A DNA stretch of 64,000 nt. It comes from Ctena decussata. Lineage: Eukaryota > Mollusca > Bivalvia > Lucinida > Lucinidae. Shown in pieces: positions 10,801 to 22,796 of this stretch. Where the stretch lies: NCBI GenBank assembly GCA_963989385.1, contig OZ022500.1, positions 108,231,842 through 108,295,841 of the forward strand, in the 5' to 3' direction. A program made the translations under genes and the position numbers. Numbering within the stretch: the stretch's first letter is position 1; each line of letters begins with the position of its first letter. The notes below the pieces were generated by a model. It was not told where the DNA came from and searched no databases. It was given only the letters and a program-made list of their open reading frames with translations.

Positions 10801-10974
10801 ACAGTTCAGAGGCTGTGAGAATTTGGCTCATGTCGCGGTTCGTCTCTGTGCTATACACTCACCCATTCCCTGCCTCCTGGAAGTTAGATACATGTTTCGA
10901 TAAAAATGCACTTACGAATGTAACGCGACGTCGAATTGGATTACAACAAAAATTTGCAACATTATATTCTGCAA

Positions 10975-11260
10975 TATACTGTCGCAATCCCGACGTCATT
11001 TTATAACGTCGCTTCTCATTGGCTGACGTCTGGTTTTACGTTGTTGAAAGTACTCGCTCTAAGTGCAAAGTACTGCACTTAGAAAGGTGAAAATGCAAAA
11101 CATGCATTAGAATGGGGTACAATTTTCGGTGTTATGGTCTCAAACTCCGTTTTACGTCTGCGCTGGCGCGTCGCCGTAAAACGAAATTTCGGACCATAAA
11201 ACCAACGATTTACCTTCCCAGCTGACAATTTTGAGTTCAGTTATCCCCTAAGTTAGTCAT
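10975..11260 (+). repeat. Dispersed element with palindromic core, paired with 62530-62810
   Basis: AACGTCGCTTCTCATTGGCT, GGTTTTACG, then a mirrored core (TTATGGTCTCAAACTCCGTT... and ...AATTTCGGACCATAAAACC) and CTGACAATTTTGA...AGTTATCCCC align in order with 62530-62810. The core forms arms of about 40 bp around GCGCTGGCGCGTCGCCG. Confidence 0.75.
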
Positions 11261-11276
11261 TAAACCATGCATGTAC

Positions 11277-11277
11277 G

Positions 11278-11330
<53 letters not shown>

Positions 11331-11344
11331 CCTCTCCTCCTCTT
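11277..11344. repeat. (CT)n microsatellite
   Basis: CT run grading into CCTCT units. Confidence 0.9.
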
Positions 11345-12525
11345 CACCTGTGTGTATCACTATACTAGTTGTGTCTGATATGTTTGATAACCAGTTAAAG
11401 ACTATGTGAGAAAGGTTCTCTGTCACAATTTATGAGTTATTGAGTTATTGATAATTCACTGACAACACTAAGTTCCACGGTAACAGCAGCTAGTTTGTTA
11501 TTTTTGGGATTCATGTATTCTATGAAATATTCTCAAAATTATTTCAAACACTTTTTTCGGGAACATGTATGGTTTCCAATGAAAATGCATTTTAAAACAT
11601 GTGAATGTGTTCTTGTTCTTCTGAAATCAGCATTTATCCTATAAACCCTATAATAAAAAGTTTACATCACGTCCCAACGCTACAACCAATCCGTGTAGAA
11701 AGGATATAACATGGTTTCTGTTTCAGGCTTACCTTTGTTATGACAACTAAAAAACTGTCGATATACCAATAGGGAAGCACCAAATGTTGACAGATACAGG
11801 AGACGACACCTTCAGCAAATAATACGTTATAATATGAATAAATTTAAAAGTACCCAAGAAGTGCTGGAATCATTAGTAGCCCTCCACTCAACACACACCG
11901 ATAGAAAGGAAGGGCGACACACTGAAAACACACGGGACACCCTTAGACTAGATTTTTTATTTTTTTATTTCATGTAATATATATTGTTTAATGTTTGTAT
12001 ATATGTATATATGTTTCAGAGGGACACATGGTAGACTAGCTAATATAGCTAAATGTGTTTCCCTCTTTAAATACTGTATAAATAAATAAATAAAAAAGAT
12101 CCGCACATGAATATAAAAACGAATTCAAATAAAATATGTTAAATCATTTCTAATTTGTTTTTGGCAATACATGTAAAATATCTGTGTTTTGTCATTTTCT
12201 GTTTAACCACTAAACAAAACAGAAAAATGGCAACAAGAATACACCAAATAAGGGGACCTGCATCAGAAGTTTCCATCTTGTAACGGACAGTATCCTATAT
12301 TACTAGGCTTTAAAGCAGTTTTATGCGCGCCAGCTCACACTTCCTTCTAATGCTATTCCAAAAACAAGTCGATGTTCGATTCGAGCGGGAACATTCTAAC
12401 GCACCAATGAGACATCACTACAAAACATATAAAAACAAACCTGAGGACACTGGTCATTCCGAAGCCAATGCAGAACGAAACAACTAGTCTAGTGAGCCGG
12501 ACATCAGACTGAAATGTCCTTGGTA

Positions 12526-12568
12526 GAGCCAGTCGCGGTCCATCTACTAGATGGACCACGACTGGCTC
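12526..12568. repeat. 43-bp near-perfect hairpin
   Basis: GAGCCAGTCGCGGTCCATCT and AGATGGACCACGACTGGCTC around ACT: 20-bp arms with one mismatch. It starts with the same GAGCC/GGCTC ends as family F1 but is otherwise different. Confidence 0.8.
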
Positions 12569-12599
12569 CGCCTTTGACATACTAATCGGAGGTCCGTCT

Positions 12600-14290
12600 C
12601 ACTGTCATGAATTTAAGAGGAAGAATAAAAACCGTGATAACCGTGATTGGGTTGCAGTTTGTTGCTCAACATATATCTTGTATACTTTTTTTGTATCGAA
12701 TTATAATCTTTAACTCTTCCGAAAAATATTTTTCTTGACTTCGAAACTGTCTTCATAAAATTCAGGTTTCGGTATGCTTTGTTGAAAACTTAGTGTTTTA
12801 TACTACAAAGCGACCTAATTGCTATCGATGTTGCAACAATGCAACATAATTCATAATGCTGTGCATGACGTAAACATTTCTAGACTAAACGTGGTATCCA
12901 TAATTATATTTTAACAAATATCAATGTTGCTGTTTTGGGGATCTGCACTTTCGGATAAAGCCATGCTCAGTACACTCGTACAATATCTGATCATACACAT
13001 TTCAAACCAAGATATAGTCAGTTTAAGAAATTTCGGCAAAAAGTATCAGGCGCACCGAAATCAAAGTTGAATTGACACATTTCGGCCAGTATTGGACCCA
13101 TGACCAATAGCTATAGGCTAGACTACATGTACATGTAACAGAATGTCCAAAGTTAAAGTGGTCATAGTACCCAAACAAAAGTCCGAACTCGTAAATAATA
13201 TAAACATTGATAATTCCGAAATAGTTTAGATACACAGAAATGGACACAAAACTAAGGTGTGATCAGGTGCTCGCGGGAAATAAGCATCACCTGTCTTAAA
13301 GGACTTACAACAAATGTAAAGGAATATTTCTGTAATAATAGACCATTTAAACTAACTAAAACAGGCACATTTTCATTTAATAGTATCACAACTTGCTTCA
13401 GTTCGAATGAGTCACTTAAAATATCTGAGAAGCGCTTCGGAAACGAGGTCAGCTTAGCTTATTATCGGCATAACCTTGTCAGAAAACCCGATGTGCTGAT
13501 AGAAATCCTATACGATATGGGAACCTTTAGTTCATAATAAAGCGGACACAAAATAGATAATTTAAAACCAATGGCTGTTAAAATGAAAATAAGCAAATCC
13601 TGAAAGAATTCCAGGTTACAAGAATCAAACATACATGATATGCATGCACTGCATTTTGCAAGCAGTACGACGAGATTTTCGCAAGCACTGCGTCATACGA
13701 TGAGATTCACAGTAAAATATAATTAAGGTATACATAAAGTGTATGCGTTTCAAGTTCTTTATTTAAAACCTGCCTTGGTTGAATAGAAAACATCCCATTA
13801 TACAAATGGCCTGTACTTTAGCCACGCAGTTAATTACCATGAACTCCGCAGTAAGTACTAGAAATGGTTTAGGGTAAATGCATTATTTCTGTCGGCATTT
13901 ATCTTAGCAATCAAACCCAAACTTTATTTCGAATCCCCTGTTATTATCTAATATTAGCAGTCTTAAATGACCACTAACAGTATGGGTATTGACAGTCCAA
14001 TACGTCAAGGCGGTAGAATGTCCTACATCAAATCATCATTGCATCTGTTCTGTAGAAGCCTGCAGAATGATACTAAAACCTATCATGAACCAATGTGAGC
14101 CTCTCATTTAATTTATAGGCATATAAATCAAACCATTGCTAGGTTCGTAAATGATGCATGCGCAGACCGTACCCATCTAATTCCTTTATCTATATAAGGC
14201 GGAAATTAACAAAATAGCTGTATCAAGATGGACGAGCTTATACAAGCTAAAGACAGATTGGCTGTCTGTTTTAAGAAAAGTACAGTATCG
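12600..14290. other. Noncoding intronic sequence (gene B, long intron)
   Basis: AT-rich. The 92-codon open frame at 13259-13537 has no recognisable motif and no splice sites that fit gene B's phase. Nothing else to report apart from old repeat fragments near 14140. Confidence 0.5.
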
Positions 14291-14299
14291 CTTGTGAGC

Positions 14300-14960
14300 T
14301 ATTTTTATCACGGCTAGTGGACCTGCGCCACTATACTGTAATGCCTTACTTTTGACATCAGGATTTTGATTGCACTACCCGCAGGTTTGCACTATAATCA
14401 CTATGTGAGTCCGTCCGTCCGTCCGTCCGTTATCAGTTAGCGAAAACACTTATAACTCTTGAACTGCATTCTATATTTTGATAAAATTTTGCATACTTAC
14501 ACATGTCAACATTATCTAACGACTAGCATGCATAACCGTCTTTTTGATGGACGAGGCTTTGCTGAGCACAAGTTGAAAACTTACGGTCAAGTAGTGAAAA
14601 TGTTCATAACTCTTGGACCCCGTGGTATTACGGTTCAAATTTTGTATACTTATGTATTTTAACATTGTCCAGCCACCGGCATGCAAAACGGTGACGAAAG
14701 TCTAAACAGTATTGCACGACCCACAGGTGTGCTTTTTAATCGCTGTGCAAGTCCATCAGTCTATTTGTCCTTCCGCTGTAGTCAGTGAGTGAAATTGCTC
14801 ATAACTCTTAACCACATGGTGTAGTTTGATAAAAATATACATCATTCTACAAGAAATGACCAATTTCATTTCCATAAATTCCTTCTGGCACCAGAAACTG
14901 ATTATTCTACATTCACCACGGGTTGTGCACATTACCATCAGTTGATTTTGTACTATCATT
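14300..14960 (+). repeat. Degenerate direct repeats of ~340 bp with (GTCC)n
   Basis: A CACTAYCCGCAGGTTTGC...AATCACTATGTGAGTCCGTC block (about 14375) recurs as CACGACCCACAGGTGTGC...AATCGCTGTGCAAGTCCATC (about 14715). In between, AACTCTTGAACTGCATTCTA and AACTCTTGGACCCCGTGG are related. A short (GTCC)n lies at 14409-14430. Probably a decayed tandem-core element. Confidence 0.55.
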
Positions 14961-15539
14961 AATTAGATTTGTTACATTTTAAAACCAAAGTTGATTTTGT
15001 CATATCTAGACAAAACAAAAAATAAAAATTGATTTAATGAGCTCGTGATCATACTGGACCTAAAGTTAAACGGCACCTCATTTACAAGTAAGCACTGTCT
15101 ATGCAAGAAACAGTACTACAATGTAGTTTTTTTGCTATTGTTTGACTTAGACTATGGAAAGACTGATAGCATAAGTCTCAACAGTGTATTGAGACCTAAA
15201 TATTGTACATTAACGGTATACTAATGATCCAAGAAGGAAGAATTTCACGTTTTGTTGGCTTCAAGTGTTTGTTTGCAGGGATGAACATGATTTACGACAA
15301 GCTGAAGATGTTTTGTAATAATGCCGGAAGAAAATGTAGATTGCGTTATTAATAATTCAAAAACACTTAGGTTCTCTGTTATAGCAGCTGGTTAACTGAA
15401 GAAAATCAGAAAGCTCTTTCTAAGTATTCAGAGAGACAATCATTTATCAGATAAATGCTTATATTTAAACAAAAATCTCGTAAACTATTCTGTACCGAAA
15501 AGATGAACATGTAGTTGAAAGCAAACAAATAAAATAAAA

Positions 15540-15763
15540 ACTAAAAAAAAAAACAAAAAAAAAACAACAAAAAAAAAACAAAACAAAAAAAACAGAAAAC
15601 ACAACTGCAACAAGAAAAGACTCTGTAAAACCGCGTCTTTTCTTTCCTTTCTTGAGTTTATTCTAAGTATCAAATTGGGCTCAATGTTATTTGGCTCAAG
15701 TGAAGCGAATACATCAAACAGTAACACATAGATAAACTGTTTCAAAACGGTAACGTCAGTTAT

Positions 15764-15796
<33 letters not shown>
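15540..15796. repeat. Poly-A rich tract and (TC)n microsatellite
   Basis: A-rich low complexity at 15540-15600 and a TC run at 15769-15795. The open frame across this stretch encodes only low-complexity residues and is not a gene. Confidence 0.8.
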
Positions 15797-15798
<2 letters not shown>

Positions 15799-16639
15799 TG
15801 GGGCGACACAACCCGACACGTCGCAAGACACTGAAGTTATACAGATACTATGCCAAATTAGTTCCTAGACATGAAATTCCTTGTGTTGTCATGGCAACTG
15901 CGGAAGTTATGAACGTTTACATGTAGTTTTTATTTATTTCACAAGAGTATCTATTTGCATGTTAACAGACTCATTGGTTTTGGTTTCTTAAGACTACATA
16001 TGCTTAAAGGGTCGCTTGAATATGCGTGGGGTAGATTTTCATTTTCACAGAGTGACATTATTAAAATTGCTAAAGTTCAAAGTCATTTAAAGTTGGTTTT
16101 TGAATAATGAGTTCTCAAATTTTGTGCTCCACACACTACAGCAAGCCATAGATAAGGCTGCAGGCATAAGAAATTGAATGAAATTTGATTCCTTCTGATG
16201 CGAAAACTTGAGCCACAACTCAGGGTACTATGATTACTTAAAAGACTGTTTAAAATGTCACTTTCAATGAGATTTTCGTAGGAATTTGAAATCGTAATGG
16301 CTAGTTGGCCCGTAACGATCCTTCCAATTTTGTCATTATGAAATGGAAACAATGACATATCAAAAATGTTTATGAAGAAAATTTGAAAAAAGAAGGACAG
16401 ATACAATTATAATGATACCTTGAAATTCGCTGTATTTTTAATTAAAAGGGAGATAATATGAGAAGTTGTAAAGACTGGGTACAAGGTATTGGACATTTTA
16501 AGTGTTTTTCGAGATTCCCTCTGTATGGACTTTTCTGAGCAATACAAAATTCATTCTTGCACATGCGCGTCAATAAGGCGCATTCCACTAAGAGAACTCT
16601 TAGGTGGAAAAGTATGGGTTGACGATTTTTTTGGCATTT

Positions 16640-17991
16640 TTAGCTCGCCTGAACGAAAGTTCAGGAAGAGCTATTGTTGTCACCACGGCGTCGGCGTCCG
16701 CGTCCGCGTCAGCGTCCGCGTCGGCGTTCGAATTGGATGTTTTGGTTAAAGTTTTTTTAAAGACCTATATCTCCTTAACCCATGGATGGATTCTTTTGAT
16801 ACTTGCACTGTAGCTAGATATTGGTCTAAGGTTTAACAGGGTACAACCCCACCCCACTCTGTGACCTTGATGTCAAGGTCATGGACTTAGAAAATTGGTG
16901 TTTTTTTTGGACTGGATGTTTTGGGTTAAGTTTTATGAAGCCCAATATCTCCTGAACCCATGGACGGATTCCTTTGATACTTGCACTAAAGTTAGATATT
17001 GGTCTAAAGTTTTTGAAGGTACTACCCCACCCCCCCTCTGTGACCTTGATGTCAAGGTCATGGACTTAGAATATTGTCTTTTTGTTGATTGGATGTTTTG
17101 GTTAACGTTTTTTTAAGACACATATCTCCTGAACCCAGGGATGAATTCTTTTTATATTGGCACTGTAGTTAGATCTACAGAGTACTACCCCAACCCCGCT
17201 CAGTGATCTTGATGTCAAGGTCAGGGACTTAGGAAATTTTTGTCTTTTTTAAAGTTTTGTAATTGCATACTGATTCATAATGCTTTGCAGAGATTTAGTT
17301 TATACTTGAACTGATGTTAGATTTTTTTTGAGTTTTTACAAAACACCTTATACTTACCCCACTGGGTGACCTTGAAGTCAAGGTCATCGACTTAGAATTT
17401 TGTTTTAAAGATTTTGGTTAAAGTTTTATATTTATGAAGACATAATTTCACAGTGCCACGATGATGGACTCAGTTGATACTAATACTTGGGCTGATGTTA
17501 GATAATGGTTCAGGGTTTTGATACATACTAGTACCCCCCCCCCCCCCGCCCCCCCCCTACCCGTCAGTTTTTTTTCACCTCAAGCTCATGGACTTTGAAA
17601 TTTCATTTCATTTTTTTTTTATTTTAATTTTATTTTAAGACTTATTTCTGAGATAGCTTTTGTGTTTTCATTATGGACATGCTTGCATGAAGTTTTATGC
17701 ATAGCAGTCCACATAGCCCCCCCTCACCCCCATCCCCCCCACCCCACCCCCCACCCCCACCCGTCAGTTTTTTTTTTACCTCAAGCTCATGGACTTTGAA
17801 ATTTCATTTCATTTTTTTATTCTTATTTTATTTTAAGACTTATTTCTGAGATAGCTTTTGTTTATAAATGTGTTTTCATTATGGACATGCTTGCATGAAG
17901 TTTTATGCATAGCAGTCCACACCACCATAGCGGCTGAGTGATGGGCAAGAACCAATTCAGGCGAGCTATGCTGTCAGGCGACAGCTCTTGT
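16640..17991 (+). mobile_element. Helentron/HINE-like element 1 with internal tandem repeats
   Basis: Starts TTAGCTCGCCTGAACGAAAG and ends TTCAGGCGAGCTA (17956-17968), so the short ends are inverted copies (AGCTCGCCTGAA). A perfect GCTGTC/GACAGC hairpin (17970-17985) and TCTTGT follow. Inside: a GCGTCC-type hexamer array (16683-16725), then units of ~178 bp beginning TTGGATGTTTTGG (16732, 16911, 17088) each with TGACCTTGATGTCAAGGTCA, then degenerate units, then a 200-bp unit repeated in full (17561 and 17761). Inverted ends, a tandem core and a 3' hairpin are the architecture of HINEs, nonautonomous Helentron relatives described in oysters and other bivalves. The class is an inference. Confidence 0.75.
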
Positions 17992-17999
17992 ATTTCTTG

Positions 18000-18430
18000 T
18001 TCCAAACATACATGAGCCTAAATTAACTCCAGTATGCACTGGGTTCCTTGAAAATATGGTCGATAGTTGGTATCGTTTCTCTTTTGGCCGAGTATATATT
18101 GCTATCTGGCAGACTATACTGTTTTTCCGTGGTTTCGAATCGAGCACAGTCACACCAACCAGATCTACTAGAGGTTGCAACTGCCTGGTGTGGTGTTTTA
18201 ATCAAACTATCAGCGGGCACGTGAGATCTAAAACGTTGCTTTGGCGTCATTGTGCCAGTATTTCGACGACGACTGCTTGGTATATCTAGTAACTATTCGG
18301 TTGTTTTATTTGACAACGTACTCAGTCGAGATTTATTTGGAAAGTTGTATGGTTTAGATATTGACAAATAACACCTGCGGTTGATATATATACTTATGAT
18401 ATAACTCGTATTTTGAGACGTCGCGTCTTC
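18000..18430. other. Unassigned intronic stretch
   Basis: Contains overlapping short open frames on both strands (18056-18289) with no recognised motif. No splice-bounded exon in gene B's frame was found. Confidence 0.4.
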
Positions 18431-18434
18431 AGGT

Positions 18435-18675
18435 GAATTGATACACTTTCAGGGGAAGCAACCCTGCAATTTTAATTTTGCCTCCCTTCTAAGTCGGGAT
18501 CAACTTTTAAAGAAAAGAATTTGCTCCTAGGGGAGCAAATTCTGTCCCCCCTAGGAGCAAATTCTGTCCTTTAATAGTAGATACATTTGGGAAGAGCTTC
18601 GTCATTCAGAGAAGCAATTTGTTCTCCTTTCGGAGAAATAGAGGAAAACATCTGGTGGTGTACCCATACACCGTA
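18435..18675 (+). repeat. R1 repeat, well-preserved copy
   Basis: TTGATACACTTTCAGGGGAA through TTTTGCCTCCCTTC, GGGAAGAGCTTCGTCATTCA and a GGTGTACCCATACACC end. The central GAATTTGCTCCTAGGGGAGC region carries a local inverted and duplicated block (GGAGCAAATTCTGTCC twice). Confidence 0.6.
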
Positions 18676-18826
18676 ATTGAGACCAGATGTAAATTGTAGC
18701 TACAATGTATCAGAAAATCAAAGCCAGAATCATCTTGTGCTTTCAGCTTTTCTATAAGCAAACGCATCCGCGGCGACTGACCTGCGCCGTTGCTTTCTGT
18801 AGATAATAAAGATTGAGAAACCCCTT

Positions 18827-20278
18827 TTTCAAAAGCCCTAAGATGATTGATGTTTTAACGGATATCTGTAACAGGATCTGGAGAACAGGAGAATGGCCTA
18901 CCCCATGGACTCAGTCGCTGATTATTACGCTCCCTAAAAAAGGCAACCTACAGCTCTGCAAGAACTACAGAACCATCAGCCTCATCAGTCACTCAAGCAA
19001 AGTCATGCTGAAAGTCATCTGGAACAGGCTTAAACCACAAGCCGAAGAGATAATTGCTGAGGAACAGGCTGGGTTCCGAGCAGGAAGGAGCACCACAGAA
19101 CAGATCTTCAACCTTAGAATCCTGTGTGAAAAGTATCTCCAACATCAGCAGAATCTGTACCATGTCTTCATTGATTTCAAAAAAGCCTTTGAAAGGGTAT
19201 GGCATGCAGCCTTATGGGCCACCATGCGGAAGTACAATATCAGTGCAAATCTAGTTCGCACCATTGAGCAGCTATACGACAAGGCTACAAGTGCTGTCCT
19301 GATAAATGGCAGTACTGGAGAATGGTTCAGAACAACAGTTGGAGTAAGACAAGGATGTCTTCTGTCACCCACCCTCTTCAAATTTTTCTCGAACGGATCA
19401 TGTCTGATGCTCTGGAAGAACATGACGGAAAGGTTAGCATAGGCGGCAGAAACATTACCAATCTGCGGTTTGCCGATGACATAGATGCTCTAGCTGAGGA
19501 AGAGCAGGAACTAGAAGCTCTAGTTGAAAGTCGAGACCAAACCTGCACAAGGTATAAGATAGAGATCAGTGCTGAGAAGACCAAACTGATGACGAACAGC
19601 GCAGATGGCATCCAGAGGGTGATCAAGGTAAAATGGCAGAAGCAGGGCACCGTAAGCAGCTTCAAATACCTTGGAGCAATTGTCTCAGATGATGGCTCAA
19701 AACAGGAGGTTCTCTCAAGGATTGCACAAGCCACTTCAGCTCTTACCAAGCTGAAACCAATTTGGAGAGATAACAACATATCTCTTGGATCAAAGGTGAA
19801 ACTTATGCGTTCCCTTGTCATTTCCATATTTCTGTACGCCTGTGAATCTTGGACCTTGACGGCAGAGTTAGAGAAAAGAACGCAGGCCTCTGAGATGAGA
19901 TGCTACCGAAGGTTACTGAACATTTCGTAAAAGGATCATATCACCAACGAGGAGGTTCGCAGAAAGATCCAAGCAGCCATTGGAGAATATGATGAACTCC
20001 TAACGCTGGTCAAGTAACGGAAACTAAGGTGGTTTGGCCACGTCTCGAGGTCTTCTGGTTTAGCAAAAACAATTCTTCAGGGCACAGTGAAAGGAAAAAG
20101 AAGAAGAGGTAGACAGAAAAAGAGGTGGGAAGACAATATCAAGGAGTGGACAGGAATGGATTTTGCCAGCTCAACTAGGGCAGCTGAAGACAGGAAAAGG
20201 TGGAAAGGGATTGTTTTGATGTCATCTGTGGTGCCCCAACGATCTAGTAAGGTTATGGGATAGAATAAAATAGAATAG
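18827..20278 (+). pseudogene. 5'-truncated, broken LINE reverse transcriptase (RTE-like)
   Basis: The first open part (to 19442) carries reverse-transcriptase blocks in order: KKGN...NYRTISLISH, AGFRAGRSTTEQI, FIDFKKAFERVWH and GVRQGCLLSPTLF. The catalytic FADD motif (NLRFADDIDAL, about 19465) is in another frame, so one base was lost near 19380. Two stop codons interrupt the C-terminal part (about 19928 and 20015); the second is TAA where the copy at 21283-21880 has AAA. A basic LRWFGHV...RRRGRQKKRWEDNI region ends the homology, followed by an ATAGAAT-type repeated tail. No endonuclease part is present upstream. RTE/BovB-like placement rests on remembered similarity of the palm motifs and the short repeated tail and is uncertain; a non-LTR reverse transcriptase is certain. 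Confidence 0.88.
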
Positions 20279-20865
20279 AAGATGCTTTTTACCTCCACAA
20301 ATATTAAGATAGTAAATCAAGATTTCACGTGCATGCAGTATCATAGATAAAGAAGTCATGGAAAAAACAAAAGACTTATAAAGAAAATAAGGTGACTGCG
20401 TTATGCTCAATCGCCGCATTCTTGACACCCCCCCCCCCCCCGCCCCAGCACACACACACACCACCACCACCACTTTAATATATTTGATAGACGCTGCAGT
20501 TTGAATCTTATTAGATTGAGTAGAAATGCAACATGTTCTTTGTATACATGCCAGTGGGGAGCGCAGGTTTCACAGGATGTACAAGTGGTAGGTTTCCCAT
20601 GTGCGGGAACATAAAATAAAGCTACATCGCATCTTCCGATCAACTTTCCCTCACTTTCAGACGGAAATTAACTTGTTAGTTATGTGATAATTGTCGGATA
20701 TTGCTCAATTATCTATCTTGGCTTCCAGAAAGCCACACTTTATCATAAACTAAAACTCGTCATTATTTGACGAATGTTGTCGCTAGTGCGTCTTCTGGTT
20801 TGTTTCCCCGAAAGGAAAAGCAAATCGCCAAGAGATCTAACCGGTTGGGTTTCATAGCTAGAAGG

Positions 20866-21255
20866 GACCGCATAGAACAGATCCTAAACCTCAGAATCCT
20901 ATGTGAGAATTACATGTGCATTAAACATCAGCAAAATCTGTACCTGTACCATATCTTCATTTATTTAAGAAAAAGAAGAAGAAGACAGGATATGACAATC
21001 AGTCTTGTGGGTCAGCATGCGGAAGAATAATATCGATGGCATTCTAGTTCTACGCATCTAGTTCATCTTAAGCATCTCTATGACAAACCTACAAGCGCAA
21101 TCCAGAGGTATGACAACAACAGTTGGGAGTAACGAAAGGATGCCTTCTGAGGAGAAGCATGAAAAAGTAGCCCTAGTCTCGACTAAACCGGTACCATGTA
21201 TTAAGTGAAGCTAATTTCAGAGAAGACCAAATTGACGACTAACAGGGCCACTGTA
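20866..21255 (+). pseudogene. Decayed LINE reverse-transcriptase fragment (copy B)
   Basis: EQILNLRILCENY and HQQNLY match residues of the copy at 19085-19160. Downstream DNA words (ACAACAGTTGGGAGTAACGA, GAGAAGACCAAATTGA) match 19331-19600 with many indels. Same strand as the larger copy. Confidence 0.75.
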
Positions 21256-21282
21256 TTCCTTTCGAAACTGGACCTTGAAAGT

Positions 21283-21880
21283 TATCTATTCTATCTCATA
21301 ACCTTACAATGTCGTGGGGTACCACAGATGACTTTGAAGCGATCTCTTTCTACCTGTCCTGTTTTCAGCTGCCCTAGTTGAGCTGGCGAAGTCCATTCCT
21401 GTCCGCTCTTTGATATTGTCTTCCCACCTCTTCTTCTGTCTCCCTCTTCTTCTTTTCCTTTCACTGTGCCCTAAAGAATCGTCTTTGCTTAACCAGAGAC
21501 CTCGAGACATGGCCAAACCGTTTCTTGACCAGGGTAGCATCTCATATCAAAGGCCTGCGTGTTTTTCTCTAACCCTGCTGTCAAGATCCACGATTCACAG
21601 GCATATAGAAACATGGAAATGACAAAGGATCGCATACGTTTCACCTTTGATCCAAGAGATATGTTGTTATCTCTCCAAATTGGCTTCAGTTTTGTAAGAG
21701 CTGAAGTGGCTTGTGCAATTCTTGAGAACCTCCTTTTGAGAGCCATAATCTGAGAAAATTGCTTCAAGGTATTTGAAACTTGTTAGAGTACCAAGCTTCT
21801 GCCCTTTTACCTTGATCTCCCTCTGGATGCCATTGGCGCTATTTGTAATCAGTTTGGTCTTCTCAGCACTGATCTCCTCC
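21283..21880 (-). pseudogene. Inverted LINE 3' fragment (copy C)
   Basis: The minus strand matches 19562-20275 of the main copy, including IAQATSALTKLKPIWRDNNI, SLGSKVKRMRS, a basic RKRRRGRQKKRWEDNIKE region and the ATAGAAT tail. About 98 bp corresponding to 19908-20005 are missing. With copy B it may be one element rearranged by inversion, since B ends where C begins in the element map. Confidence 0.8.
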
Positions 21881-21888
21881 TTGAAAGC

Positions 21889-22200
21889 GGAGTCAGAAAA
21901 AAGTAAACCTTTGAGATGACATGCTACTGAAGATTACTGATGGTCACGAAACGGAAACTAAGGTGATTGGCCACATCTCAAGCTTTCCTGGCCTAGCAAA
22001 GACGAATCTACAGGGCACAGTGAAAGGAAATCAAGAGAAGATGGACAGAAAAAGATGTGGAAGACATTTTTAAGAGTGGACAGGGATGGATATTGCCAGC
22101 ATAACAGGACAGCTGAAAACAGTTAGAAATAGACCGTTGCCAAGTCATCTGTGTTACCCGAACGACCTCGCAAGGTTATGTGGTAGAACAGAAGAGAACA
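21889..22200 (+). pseudogene. LINE 3' fragment (copy D)
   Basis: Matches 19865-20270 of the main copy (GAGATGACATGCTACTGAAG, AAACGGAAACTAAGGTGATT, GGGCACAGTGAAAGGAAATC, AAGGTTATGTGGTAGAACAG). It lacks about 87 bp (19920-20006 equivalents), almost the same part as copy C, and abuts copy C head-to-head. Confidence 0.78.
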
Positions 22201-22796
22201 GTTTCCCGAAAATTCGTATATGGTCTAGCCTTCTTAGTCACATACGGGAATTTGGGTGTAATGGACCATTAGACAATATGGTCCACCCGGAATAAAATGA
22301 TTAATTTAATGCCCTTATGGTACTAAAATCAAACCGTGTTCCAACTAAAATATTTGTCTACCATCACTTACATGTACCAACTCAAATTTGAAACCTACCT
22401 CAAGAATAATAATTTTACATGCTTTTGAAAAAAAACAGGGGATTTTGTTTCTTTTGCTGTCAACAAATGCTGATGTAAGAAAATAGTTTCAGACTAATTG
22501 AGCTAATTCTATGTCGCTGTAGATTTTCTCGGTTTTTATATCCAAAACGAAAATCCCCTCTCAAAGATGTTATATAGAAACACTCATTACTTTGAAAAGA
22601 ACATGGAAATTTCAAAACAATTTACGTCACAGTAAAATGGCCTTTTCCGGGGTAATACAACCCACTCACAATCGCAATGTTAAAATTCTACTTAGGGTAA
22701 TATGAATTACCATGGCACTACAGCAGAAACTTATTATATGTGTGTCTAATGTCGTATTTATGAGACATATTAGGAAATAATCATTATGAGTGTTTT

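Noticed and set aside
15485..15826. 113-codon open frame on the minus strand
   Set aside because: Composed mainly of A-rich and (TC)n low-complexity sequence.
19378..19827. 149-codon open frame antisense to the LINE
   Set aside because: It is the mirror of the reverse-transcriptase coding strand; the plus-strand reading has RT motifs.
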